Shown here: in pieces, positions 35,515-43,398 of the stretch
Layout of the letters: the number at the start of each line of letters is the position of its first letter
How positions within the stretch are numbered: position 1 is the stretch's first letter
Notes under the pieces: model-generated
What the model was told of the DNA's origin: nothing
What the model saw: only the letters and a program-made list of their open reading frames with translations
The model's database searches: none
Assembly: GCF_001428005.1 (NCBI RefSeq)
Contig: NZ_LMSB01000001.1
Span: 143,221 to 207,220 of the forward strand
Source: Arthrobacter sp. Soil736
GTDB taxonomy: Bacteria; Actinomycetota; Actinomycetes; Actinomycetales; Micrococcaceae
Direction: 5' to 3'
DNA length: 64,000 bases
Program-made: the position numbers and the translations under genes

Positions 35515-35949
35515 ATGGAAACTGCAGACATCACCTTCCGCACCCGCAAGTGGGTCCGCCCTGAGGACCTCAACGCCAACGGCACGCTGTTCGGCGGAAG
35601 CCTGCTGAAGTGGATCGACGAGGAAGCCGCGATCTACGCCATCCTCCAGCTCGGCAACGGCCGCGCCGTCACCAAGTACATCTCCGAGATCAACTTCGTC
35701 AGCTCGGCCGTGCAGGGCGACCTGATCGAGATGGGCCTGACCGCCACCCGTTTCGGCCGCACCTCGCTGACCATGCGCGCCGAGGTGCGCAACATGATCA
35801 CCCGCCGGAGCATCCTCACCATCGAGGAGATCGTGTTCGTGAACCTCAGCCCCCACGGGAAGCCGGAGCCGCACGGCTATACGGAGATCACGTACGACCG
35901 CGACCGCATCCCCACGCACCACCTCACGGAGACGCTCGAGCAGGACTGA
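35515..35949 (+). CDS. Acyl-CoA thioesterase (hotdog fold, YciA/BACH type)
   Basis: 144 residues, single hotdog domain that hydrolyses acyl-CoA. The active-site helix region is NANGTLFGGSLLKWIDEEAA, followed by ...YISEINFVSSAVQGD. Chain-length preference is unknown. The end of the gene is part of a 26-bp direct repeat (35943-35968) copied again at 36074-36099. Confidence 0.88.
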   Translation: METADITFRTRKWVRPEDLNANGTLFGGSLLKWIDEEAAIYAILQLGNGRAVTKYISEINFVSSAVQGDLIEMGLTATRFGRTSLTMRAEVRNMITRRSILTIEEIVFVNLSPHGKPEPHGYTEITYDRDRIPTHHLTETLEQD

Positions 35950-36099
35950 CGGGCCGACGTCGTCCGCCTCCGGCCCCGCTTAACCGGCCCCGCCCCGATT
36001 AACCGGCCCCGCCCAGGGCCGGTTGTGCGGCCCAGGGCCGGTTGAGCGGCCGAGGGTTGCTCGTGTGTCCGACGGACTGACGGGCCGACGTCGTCCGCC
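35943..36099. repeat. Repeat cluster B flanked by 26-bp direct repeats
   Basis: Identical 26-bp sequences at 35943-35968 (spanning the thioesterase stop codon) and 36074-36099 enclose four 15-bp units: forward at 35976-35990 and 35995-36009, inverted at 36016-36030 and 36035-36049. This is a convergent gap, so the structure can terminate both sides. The 26-bp duplication looks like insertion or local duplication of the block. Confidence 0.8.
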
Positions 36100-36104
36100 G
36101 GACT

Positions 36105-37136
36105 CTAGCGGGCGGCCAGCCCGAGCAGGCGGTCGCGGAGCGGCTGGGCGCGTTCGGCGAGCGCCAGGCCGGCCATGGCCGAGGAGGCAACCCGCAGCAG
36201 CTGTGTCCGGACGGCCCTCTGCCGGTTGTAGGCCCGGAGTGCCTCGGCCACTGGCTGCGCGTTCAGGAGTTCGGCCAGCGTGACGGCGTCCACGAGTGCC
36301 TCGCAGGCCCCCCGGCCCAGGTTGGGAGTCATCCCGTGCGCGGCGTCGCCGGTCAGCACAGCTCCCGGCCGGACAAAGCTGCCGAGCGTCGGAACGGTCC
36401 AGATCCGCTGGGCGAGGGTTGTTTCCGGCCCGGCGGCCTCCAGAACCCGCCTGATGGCGGGCGCGCTTCCGGCGAAACGCTCCCGGGTCCGGATCAGCGC
36501 CTCGGCGGCATCGACTCCGGCCGGCCCCAGATCCGAACGGAACGACGCGTACCAGTACGTCCTCCCGCCCGACGCCGGCGTGATGCCGAACAGCTTGCCG
36601 CGGCCCCAGTATTCGCCGCCCGCCTCCTCTGCGCCGGGCTCGTCGAGGACACCCCTCAAGGCTAAGTAGGGCGTCAGCCTCGCCGCAGCCCGGCTGCCCC
36701 AGAACGCGTTGCGGACCACGCTGTGGACACCGTCGGCGCCCACCAGCAGCCCTGCCGCCAGCGGGCCCGACGCCGGCACGTCATCCACCCGGCCTGCCAC
36801 GCGGCGCACAGCAGGGGGCACGGCCGCCTCGAGGATCCTGAGCAGATCCGCCCGGGACACTCCGAGGACGCCGCGCACCTCCGGCGAAACCCACGAATTT
36901 CCGGCGTTGTCCCGCAGGGCCATGCCGCCGAGCCCGGTGCCTGCCGCGCGGATGTCCGGCAGGATGCCGAGAACGGCCAGGGCAGCCTGCGCTTCAGACC
37001 ACATGGCCAGTGAGGTCTCCACCGGCGGCACGCCAGGACGCTGTTCATGGAGCGCTATGTCGAAGCGCTGCGGATCAAGGCCGGCGGCGAGTGCCAGGCC
37101 GCCAATGCCGCCGCCGATGATGGTTATGGCTTCCAT
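36105..37136 (-). CDS. FAD-dependent monooxygenase
   Basis: 343-residue class A flavin hydroxylase. It begins with the Rossmann motif TIIGGGIGGLALAAG, has the second FAD motif GADGVHS, and the third, TGDAAHGMTPNLGRGACEAL. It is shorter than characterised aromatic hydroxylases and I cannot name a substrate. Lying next to pobA it may act on an aromatic compound. It is bounded on both sides by repeat clusters (B and C). Confidence 0.82.
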   Translation of the reverse strand: MEAITIIGGGIGGLALAAGLDPQRFDIALHEQRPGVPPVETSLAMWSEAQAALAVLGILPDIRAAGTGLGGMALRDNAGNSWVSPEVRGVLGVSRADLLRILEAAVPPAVRRVAGRVDDVPASGPLAAGLLVGADGVHSVVRNAFWGSRAAARLTPYLALRGVLDEPGAEEAGGEYWGRGKLFGITPASGGRTYWYASFRSDLGPAGVDAAEALIRTRERFAGSAPAIRRVLEAAGPETTLAQRIWTVPTLGSFVRPGAVLTGDAAHGMTPNLGRGACEALVDAVTLAELLNAQPVAEALRAYNRQRAVRTQLLRVASSAMAGLALAERAQPLRDRLLGLAAR

Positions 37137-37191
37137 GGACCGATGTTAAGCCCGACGGCGGCCGGCGGCCTGAGCGGCTTCGTGCGGCTTC

Positions 37192-37320
37192 CCCGTGACC
37201 GGCCCTCGCCCGCTTAACCGGCCCGGGCCGGGGCCGGTCACGGGGGGCGGGGCCGGTCGTGCGGGGCGGGGCCGGTCGTGCGGGGCGGGGCCGGTCGTGT
37301 GGGCAGGGCCGGTCGTGTGG
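37192..37320. repeat. Intergenic repeat cluster C with 19-bp tandem units
   Basis: Forward units at about 37192-37205 and 37210-37224, then inverted units at 37231-37244, 37250-37264, 37269-37283, 37288-37302 and 37306-37320. The last four are a tandem series with 19-, 19- and 18-bp steps. The cluster fills the gap between the FAD monooxygenase start and the pobA stop. Confidence 0.8.
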
Positions 37321-37325
37321 GCAGC

Positions 37326-38513
37326 CTAGGCCGACGGCCAGCCGGTGTAGGCCTCGGCCAGATAGGCCCGGCCGTGCCGTGAAGAGACTACGGAGTTGAG
37401 CTCGCCGAGCTGCCGCGCACGGGAGAAATCATCGGCATCCGCCGGGGTGTGCAACATGGACGTCATCCAGTAGGAGAACTGCTGCGCCTTCCAGACCCGG
37501 TCCAGGGCGCGGTCGCTGTACGAATCGAGGAGCGCGGTGGAGCCCGTCCTGTAGAAGCTGTCCAGGCCCTCGAACAGCACCTTGACGTCGTGGATGGCGA
37601 GGTTCAGGCCCTTGGCGCCGGTGGGCGGGACGGTGTGGGCGGCGTCCCCGGCCAGGAACAGTTTGCCGTGGCGCATGGGCGTGTGCACGAAGCTGCGGAA
37701 CTTCAGCACCATCTTGTCGATGACCGGGCCCTCTTTCAGTTCGAAGCCGTTGCCGTTGACGCGGCTGCGGAAGGCGTCCCAGATCCGTTCCTCGCTCCAG
37801 TTGTTCACGTCCTCGTTCGGGTCGCACTGGAAGTACATCCGCTGCACGGTCTCGGTGCGCTGGCTGATCAGGGCGAAGCCGTTCGCCGAGTTGGCGTAGA
37901 TGAGCTCGTCGGAGCTGCGGGGAGCCTCGGCGAGGATCCCGAACCAGGCGAACGGGTACTCGTGGAAGTACCACTTGCGGTGCGCTTCGGGGATCTGGAA
38001 GCGGCAATGGCTGCGGGAGCCGTCGGCGCCAGCGATGAAGTCGGCCTGCAGCTCGTACTCCGTGCCGTCGGCGTCCGTGAACCAGACTTTAGGCTTGCCC
38101 TCGATGTCGTGGACCGTGGTGTCCGTGACGCTGTAGCGGACGTCGCCGCCGTCGGCCTCCCGGCGTGCGGCGAGGTCCATGAAGACGTCAGTCTGCGGAT
38201 ACAGCCAGACCGACTCCCCCACGAGGTCCTTGAAGTCGATGCGGTGGCTTTCGCCGTTGAACCGCAGTTCGATGCCGTCGTGCCGGTCGCCCTCGCGCAG
38301 AACGCGGTCGGAGACGCCGCTGTCCACCAGCATGTTGACGGTTCCGTGCTCCAGGATGCCCGCCCGGACTGTCTCGGAGATCTCCTGGCGGCTGCGGATT
38401 TCGATCACGGTGGACTCGACGCCGGCTTTGGCCAGCAGATGGGACAGCATGAGCCCGGCGGGGCCGGCGCCCATAATGGCTACCTGGGTGGTGATGATCT
38501 TGCGTGCTGCCAT
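37326..38513 (-). CDS. pobA: 4-Hydroxybenzoate 3-monooxygenase
   Basis: Flavin hydroxylase turning 4-hydroxybenzoate into protocatechuate with NAD(P)H and oxygen, feeding the pca genes at 55-64 kb. 395 residues, matching the Pseudomonas enzyme (394). FAD motifs are MGAGPAGLMLSHLLA, GADGSRSHCRFQ and LAGDAAHTVPPTGAKGLNLA; the substrate pocket region ELIYANSANGFALISQR keeps the Tyr, Ser and Arg of the family. ATG 38513 has GAGG upstream; the longer open frame reads into the promoter. It lies downstream of an IclR gene on the same strand, with that regulator's probable site 103 bp before the start. Confidence 0.95.
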   Translation of the reverse strand: MAARKIITTQVAIMGAGPAGLMLSHLLAKAGVESTVIEIRSRQEISETVRAGILEHGTVNMLVDSGVSDRVLREGDRHDGIELRFNGESHRIDFKDLVGESVWLYPQTDVFMDLAARREADGGDVRYSVTDTTVHDIEGKPKVWFTDADGTEYELQADFIAGADGSRSHCRFQIPEAHRKWYFHEYPFAWFGILAEAPRSSDELIYANSANGFALISQRTETVQRMYFQCDPNEDVNNWSEERIWDAFRSRVNGNGFELKEGPVIDKMVLKFRSFVHTPMRHGKLFLAGDAAHTVPPTGAKGLNLAIHDVKVLFEGLDSFYRTGSTALLDSYSDRALDRVWKAQQFSYWMTSMLHTPADADDFSRARQLGELNSVVSSRHGRAYLAEAYTGWPSA

Positions 38514-38607
38514 GATGTTCCTCGCTTCATCGCGGGGCCCTCGGCTTGGAGGCTGGGGCCGGAAGTTCGTTCTGGCTAACAGTGTGCGCCGGGGTATGTG
38601 TCCGGCG

Positions 38608-39387
38608 TTACAAGGATTCCATTGAACGGAAATTGGGGCCACTAGCCGACTCGCCGAGCCTTCTCCCGATCCCCCGGGCCGCAGTCTGCAGCGCCGGCAC
38701 CAGCGCCTGCATCCGCATTTCCCGCAGGGGAACCACGACGCCGAGGGCAGCAACCGCCCGCTTCTGGCCATCCAGCACGGGGACGGCAATCCCCCACGTG
38801 TCCGGATCGATCACGCCTGCCAGCTGCGCATAGCCCTGGCGGGCTGCTTCGCCCAGCAGGGCCCGCAGCTCCTCCGGCGTGACTTTTCCGGCGGGATCGG
38901 CGAACTGGTCCAGGTATTCGGCCTGGACGGACCGCGGCTGGTGCGACATCAGGGCCAGTCCGGCCGACGACACGTGCACGGCCATTCGGCCGGCGATCTG
39001 CGCCCGGTTCACGACCGATCCGCGGCGGGAGAGCCGTTCCACGAAGAGAGCTTCCCAACCGTCCAGCACCGCCAGGTTGACGTTCTGGTTGAGCACGTGC
39101 TGAATGTCCTCCATGAACGGCATCGCCGCCTGGCGCAGGGCGAGGGTCGGCGAATTCCTGTTGACCAGCTCCCACAGGCGCAGCCCCAGCCGCACGGAAC
39201 CTCCGGCTCCGGCTTCGAGGAGGCCGTGGTGTGCCAGCTGCCGGACCAGCCGGTGGGCTGTGGTCAGGGGCAGCCCTGCACGGTCCGCCAACTCCGAAAG
39301 CTGCAGGACGGTGACGCCCTCCGGGAAGGCCGCGATAAGGCGCACAACCCTGTCCACGACGGAGTCGCCGGAGGCTGAGTTGGCCAT
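38608..39387 (-). CDS. IclR-family regulator of pobA (PobR-like)
   Basis: 259 residues: an N-terminal winged helix (VLQLSELADRAGLPLTTAHRL, about residues 27-47) and a C-terminal IclR effector domain. It is on the same strand as pobA, 94 nt upstream, and divergent from the PcaK-like transporter. IclR proteins (PobR, PcaU) regulate pobA and pca genes in other bacteria, typically as activators with hydroxybenzoate or protocatechuate as ligand. A shared 13-bp sequence lies both before this gene and inside its last codons, ahead of pobA. Confidence 0.9.
   Translation of the reverse strand: MANSASGDSVVDRVVRLIAAFPEGVTVLQLSELADRAGLPLTTAHRLVRQLAHHGLLEAGAGGSVRLGLRLWELVNRNSPTLALRQAAMPFMEDIQHVLNQNVNLAVLDGWEALFVERLSRRGSVVNRAQIAGRMAVHVSSAGLALMSHQPRSVQAEYLDQFADPAGKVTPEELRALLGEAARQGYAQLAGVIDPDTWGIAVPVLDGQKRAVAALGVVVPLREMRMQALVPALQTAARGIGRRLGESASGPNFRSMESL
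38617..38631. promoter_or_regulatory. Putative IclR site ahead of pobA
   Basis: TTCCATTGAACGGAA, a 15-bp dyad with one mismatched pair, embedded in the last codons of the IclR gene. Thirteen of its bases recur in inverse orientation at 39398-39410, before the IclR gene. Confidence 0.6.
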
Positions 39388-39397
39388 GATGTCCCGC

Positions 39398-39450
39398 TTC
39401 CGTTCAATGGTTTGAGTTGTCCCAGATTACACCCGTGAGTGATACAACTC
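39398..39450. promoter_or_regulatory. Putative IclR site and dyad in the iclR/pcaK gap
   Basis: TTCCGTTCAATGG (39398-39410) repeats, inverted, the site before pobA. Next to it GAGTTGT (39414-39420) and ACAACTC (39444-39450) form a spaced dyad 30 bp apart, about three turns. The position suits control of both the IclR gene and the divergent transporter gene. Confidence 0.5.
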
Positions 39451-39580
39451 TCATGTCGCACAGTCCCGGCGGTCCTGTCGGCCGCCAATCGGCCTTGCTG
39501 GTTCCGCCGCCGGAGAGAGACTCCGAACAGCTGGCCGCAAACGGCCTCCATTCATTCCAAACCCGAACAATGAGGTTCCC

Positions 39581-40942
39581 ATGTCAACGCTCTCAGTTGC
39601 CCGCCGTTCCCAGTGGCCCGTATGGCTGTGCTGGCTGGCCATGGTGCTGGACGGATTCGATTTGGTGGTGCTGGGCACCGTCATTCCCACCCTGATCAAG
39701 ACCCACGAGCTTGGCTTCGACGCTGTGGGCGCGACGTATGCGGCCACCATCTCCCTGGTGGGCGTGGGCGTCGGAGCGCTCTTCATCGCGCCGCTCTCGG
39801 ACCGCTTCGGACGCCGCCGTCTGCTTGTTGCCTGCGTGGCCTGGTTCTCCCTCTTCACCATCGCCGTGGCGTTTGCGCCCAACGTTGCCATGTTCGGCAT
39901 CTTCCGGCTCCTCGCGGGCGTGGGACTCGGCGCCTGCCTGCCTGCAGCCCTTGCCTACATGAACGATTACGCCCCCGCCGGCACGGCAGGGAAGTCCACC
40001 ACCCGGACCATGACCGGCTATCACGTGGGCGCAGTGGCCACCGCCTTCCTGGCCATCCTGGTGGTGCCGGACTGGCGCATCATGTTTGTGGTGGGAGGAA
40101 TCGCCGGGTTGATGCTGGTGCCGTTCCTGTGGTTCCGGCTGCCGGAGACCCTGCCGCCCGTCCATGCCGAGCACGGTGCCGAAATCGAGGGCGCCGAAGT
40201 TGCTGCCGCAGAGGCCCACCGCGCCGGGGCCGCCCGGGCCCACCGCCCCATCGCCGTGCCGGCGGCGGAGCCCGAGGCTGCTCCGGCGTCGTCGCTGGCG
40301 GCCGACGAGGCCGGCGAACGGGCCAGCTTCCGCGACCTCACGCGCAAGCCGTATCCGCTGGTCGCCCTGGGAATTGCGGTGGCATCATTCATGGGGCTTC
40401 TGCTGGTCTACGGCCTGAACACCTGGCTGCCGCAGCTCATGTCCTCCGCCGGATACACCGTCAGCACGGGCCTGGTCCTGCTGCTGGTGCTCAACGTGGG
40501 TGCCGTGGTGGGTCTGATCGTGGCCGGCATCCTGGCCGACAGGCACGGCACCAAGAAAATCGTGCTCCTCTGGTTCGGCCTGTCCGCGCTCTTCCTGGCG
40601 GTCCTCAGCATCAAGATCCAGAGCGAGTTCCTGCTCAACGCCGCCGTGTTCGTGACCGGCGTCTTCGTGTTCAGCTCGCAGGTGCTCGTCTACGCCTGGG
40701 TCAGCCAGCTCTTCCCGGCCCGGCTCCGCGGCACAGCCCTCGGCTTCGCGGCAGGCGTGGGGCGGCTCGGCGCCATCATGGGACCCGCCGTTACCGGGAC
40801 GCTCGTGGCCGCCGGCATCGCCTACCCGTGGGGCTTCTACGTCTTCGCGGCCGCGGCCCTTCTGGCGGTGCTGGCTTTGGTGACCGTCCCCCACGCGATC
40901 GCCCCGGCACCCGACCAGGCATCCGACGTCGGGCGTTCCTAA
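39581..40942 (+). CDS. pcaK: MFS transporter for 4-hydroxybenzoate/protocatechuate (AAHS family, PcaK-like)
   Basis: Proton-coupled uptake carrier of 453 residues with twelve predicted helices. The AAHS signature is present in helix 1 (LDGFDLVVLGTVIPTL), and the cytoplasmic loop 2-3 motif is PLSDRFGRRRLL. A long Ala/Glu-rich loop lies between helices 6 and 7. It is divergent from the IclR regulator and pobA, so the substrate is most likely 4-hydroxybenzoate or protocatechuate. GAGG precedes the ATG. Repeat cluster D follows one base after the stop codon. Confidence 0.88.
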   Translation: MSTLSVARRSQWPVWLCWLAMVLDGFDLVVLGTVIPTLIKTHELGFDAVGATYAATISLVGVGVGALFIAPLSDRFGRRRLLVACVAWFSLFTIAVAFAPNVAMFGIFRLLAGVGLGACLPAALAYMNDYAPAGTAGKSTTRTMTGYHVGAVATAFLAILVVPDWRIMFVVGGIAGLMLVPFLWFRLPETLPPVHAEHGAEIEGAEVAAAEAHRAGAARAHRPIAVPAAEPEAAPASSLAADEAGERASFRDLTRKPYPLVALGIAVASFMGLLLVYGLNTWLPQLMSSAGYTVSTGLVLLLVLNVGAVVGLIVAGILADRHGTKKIVLLWFGLSALFLAVLSIKIQSEFLLNAAVFVTGVFVFSSQVLVYAWVSQLFPARLRGTALGFAAGVGRLGAIMGPAVTGTLVAAGIAYPWGFYVFAAAALLAVLALVTVPHAIAPAPDQASDVGRS

Positions 40943-40943
40943 A

Positions 40944-41039
40944 CCGCTTAACCGGCCCGCCACCGCACAACCGGCCCCGGGCAAGGCCGGTTAAGCGGGA
41001 CCGGGCCGGTCATGCGGGCCAAGGCCGGTTAAGGCGCGG
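40944..41039. repeat. Intergenic 15-bp repeat cluster D
   Basis: Forward units at 40944-40958 (exact CCGCTTAACCGGCCC) and 40963-40977; inverted units at 40984-40998, 41003-41017 and about 41022-41039. Set between convergent pcaK-like and FUSC genes, it can fold as a terminator for either direction. Confidence 0.8.
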
Positions 41040-41057
41040 GGAAACCCTGACGATGGG

Positions 41058-42107
41058 CTAGCGCCGGAGCCGCGCCCAGGCCGACGGCGCCAGCACCACG
41101 GCAATGCCCACCGCGGCGCCGATCACGGTCTCCACGATCCGGTCCCGCAGCAGGATGCCGGGCGCGGCGGGAGCGACCAGCAGGGTGGAAACAAGTGCCA
41201 GCGGCGTCACGAAGATCTGCGCCAGGACGTACTGCCGGGCTATGAAAAGCTCGGCACCGAACTGGCAGATGGCCACCACCAGCACCATCTGCCAGGGCGC
41301 CGGGTTGAGCGCGATGATCCCGGCGAGCAGCACGAGGCCCAGCACCGTGCCGATGATTCTTTGGACGCCGCGGCTGATCCGGTGCCGGGTGGTGCGGCCC
41401 ACGAGCGGCACCACGGCAGCCACCATCGCCCAGTAGTTGTGGCCGAAGCCGAGCCATTGGCCGGCAAGGGTTGCCAGCGTCCCGGCCAGGCCTGCCGCCA
41501 CGAGGTAGCCCACGGCTTCCAGCCAGGCAGCCTGCTGCTCCTTCGCGGTGAGCCTCGCCGGCTCCGGCATCTCCCACGGTGTCCGGCGGCTCCGGAGCAC
41601 GCGCGAGGACAGCCCCACCAGGAGGCAGAATGCTGTGGTCAGGACGGCGGCCAGCATGCACTGCCAGAGTGGCGGCTGGTTGGGGATCGAGGCAATCGCC
41701 GCAAAGGCGAAGATGTGGAACAGCGAGCCGGCCGGCCGGTGGCGCCACCGGGCAATCACCAAGGAACACGCGCCGGCAACGACCGTGGTGGCCATCACCT
41801 GGAGCCAGGTGCCCGCCGCGCCGGAAAGCCCGCCGGCCTGGACCGCCCGGGCGAACAGGCTTGCCAGCAGGATCACCACCAGCATGAGCGAACCGGCGCG
41901 CACCTGGATGAAAAGCCGCTTCCGGTGCATTTCACCGCGGCCGTAAATGCCCGTGAACGCGCCGAACGACGCGAAAATTGCCAGATCCAGGCGGTCCAGC
42001 AGCACCAGGGTGATCAGCGGGACGAAGACTCCGATTGCGCAGCGGATGGCGACGCGATGATCCTTGTTTGCCGGGGCAATGGTGAACATCTCGGCCAGCA
42101 GCTTCAC
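41058..42107 (-). CDS. FUSC-family membrane protein
   Basis: 349 residues with two blocks of helices, typical of the FUSC/aromatic acid exporter (AaeB-like) family: first block RCAIGVFVPLITLVLLDRLD to about residue 170, second block from YLVAAGLAGTLATLAGQWLG to the end. The cytosolic linker between them is short. Such proteins often pump out excess aromatic acids, which would suit the position beside pobA/pcaK, but no periplasmic partner is present. The GTG 42107 start lacks a close ribosome site; ATG 42089 (MFTIAPANKD) is an alternative. Confidence 0.8.
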   Translation of the reverse strand: MKLLAEMFTIAPANKDHRVAIRCAIGVFVPLITLVLLDRLDLAIFASFGAFTGIYGRGEMHRKRLFIQVRAGSLMLVVILLASLFARAVQAGGLSGAAGTWLQVMATTVVAGACSLVIARWRHRPAGSLFHIFAFAAIASIPNQPPLWQCMLAAVLTTAFCLLVGLSSRVLRSRRTPWEMPEPARLTAKEQQAAWLEAVGYLVAAGLAGTLATLAGQWLGFGHNYWAMVAAVVPLVGRTTRHRISRGVQRIIGTVLGLVLLAGIIALNPAPWQMVLVVAICQFGAELFIARQYVLAQIFVTPLALVSTLLVAPAAPGILLRDRIVETVIGAAVGIAVVLAPSAWARLRR

Positions 42108-42228
42108 GGTGGATTCGCGCCTTTCGTTGGCAGTAGGGAACTGACGACGGCGGCGCTGGCGTGCGTTTAACAGCTTACGTTGGCGGGTTCTCCCCTCTGG
42201 CTGAATGGGCTGTTATCTGGGTCTCCGG

Positions 42229-43200
42229 CTAGTGGTGCGGATGGGCATCCACCACAACCGCCTCGAAGGTGGTGGCATTCGCGACGCCAAACTTCGCGTT
42301 CACCGCGGCAAGGGAGTCATCGAAGAGGGCGGCCGTCGTCGGAATGTTGAAGTGCGGGCTGGTGATGACCTCCCTCACCGTCCCGGTCGACTCGTGGAAG
42401 TTGACGCGGATGCGGCTCACCTGGTTGCTGAAGTTCTGCACCACCCACACGATGTCGTCCTTCACGACGAGACCGTCGGCGTTGGGCACGGTGATGCCGT
42501 CGATCTTCGTGCTTGCCCCGGTCCGCGGGCTGACCGTGTACAGGGCCTCGTTGGCGGTGTGGGCCACCACGAGCCTGCGCGCGTCACGGGAATAGGCGAT
42601 GCCGTTGAGGTTGAAGTCGCCTGAGAGTTCGGCAGCCGGGCCCTTGAGCGCCAGCGTCCGGGCGTCGCCGAGGTCGCCGTCGTCGTCCACCGGGACAAAG
42701 TACAGCTCGGCCTGCCGGGAGTTGGTGAACCAGGCGCCGTCGTCGGTCAGTGCGACGTCGTTGATGAACGCGGCCTTGTGCGTCAACTGGTAGGTCTTGA
42801 CCGTCTTCCTGGTGTCCGTGTCATAGACGTAGGCCTGGCCTGTGGGGCCGCCGGCCACGAACAGCAGGTCGTTGCGGGTATCGGCCTTGAGGCCCACCGC
42901 CACCCGGCCGTCGGGCGCATCGATGAACTTCTTCGCCGTGTCTTTGTGGATATCGCCACGGTAAATGTCCCCCGTGGCCAGGTCGCCCGCGAAGAAGGTG
43001 CTGCCTTCGCCCGCCGCGATGCCTTCGGCGCCCTTTGCCCCGTCCAGCAGGATGACCGAAGATTCGTCCGCGGACTGTGCCTGCCCGGCCGTTGCCTGCC
43101 CGGCCGATGCCACGGGTGCCGGGACCAGGAGGGCGGCGAGGGCGGCTAACCCTGCTGCCGCACGGCGGCGTGTTTTTCCTGAAACTGTGCTGAGTAGCAT
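42229..43200 (-). CDS. Secreted SMP-30/gluconolactonase-like beta-propeller protein
   Basis: 323 residues with a Sec signal peptide (basic TRRRAAAG, hydrophobic core LAALAALLVPAPV, cleavage after ASA near residue 32). The mature part has six-bladed propeller repeats (GLKADTRNDLLFVAGG, NGIAYSRDARRLVVAH, ADGLVVKDDIVWVVQN). No catalytic function can be asserted; relatives are often labelled superoxide dismutase without support. GGAG six bases ahead supports ATG 43200. Confidence 0.75.
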   Translation of the reverse strand: MLLSTVSGKTRRRAAAGLAALAALLVPAPVASAGQATAGQAQSADESSVILLDGAKGAEGIAAGEGSTFFAGDLATGDIYRGDIHKDTAKKFIDAPDGRVAVGLKADTRNDLLFVAGGPTGQAYVYDTDTRKTVKTYQLTHKAAFINDVALTDDGAWFTNSRQAELYFVPVDDDGDLGDARTLALKGPAAELSGDFNLNGIAYSRDARRLVVAHTANEALYTVSPRTGASTKIDGITVPNADGLVVKDDIVWVVQNFSNQVSRIRVNFHESTGTVREVITSPHFNIPTTAALFDDSLAAVNAKFGVANATTFEAVVVDAHPHH

Positions 43201-43398
43201 GATGCTCTCCGGAATCGACTCTTCCGTGCGAGCTGGCCGTTGTACGGAGCTCCGCACGCTGGTCTTTTCAGTGTAGGTACGGCGGTGAGGGGCTGGCCAT
43301 AGCGCCGCGGAACAGGCCACAGGCCCCGGCCGGAAATCTTCCCGAGATCGGAACGCGGGGGCAATGCGCCCGTAACAGCCGCCCGGAAGGCTGGCATC

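Noticed and set aside
40944..41039. Insertion sequence ends or a MITE at cluster D
   Set aside because: No target-site duplication or transposase; the units also occur alone in other gaps, which fits a dispersed short repeat better. Cluster B with its 26-bp repeats is the only one where insertion remains plausible.
39613..41061. 482-codon open frame overlapping the PcaK-like gene in another frame
   Set aside because: Arg/His/Gly-rich translation without membrane helices; it is an out-of-frame reading of the transporter gene.
43201..43398. Regulatory palindrome CGTGCG...CGCACG in the gap between the propeller and ACT-domain genes
   Set aside because: Arms are only six bases with an uneven inner match; not distinguishable from chance at this GC content.
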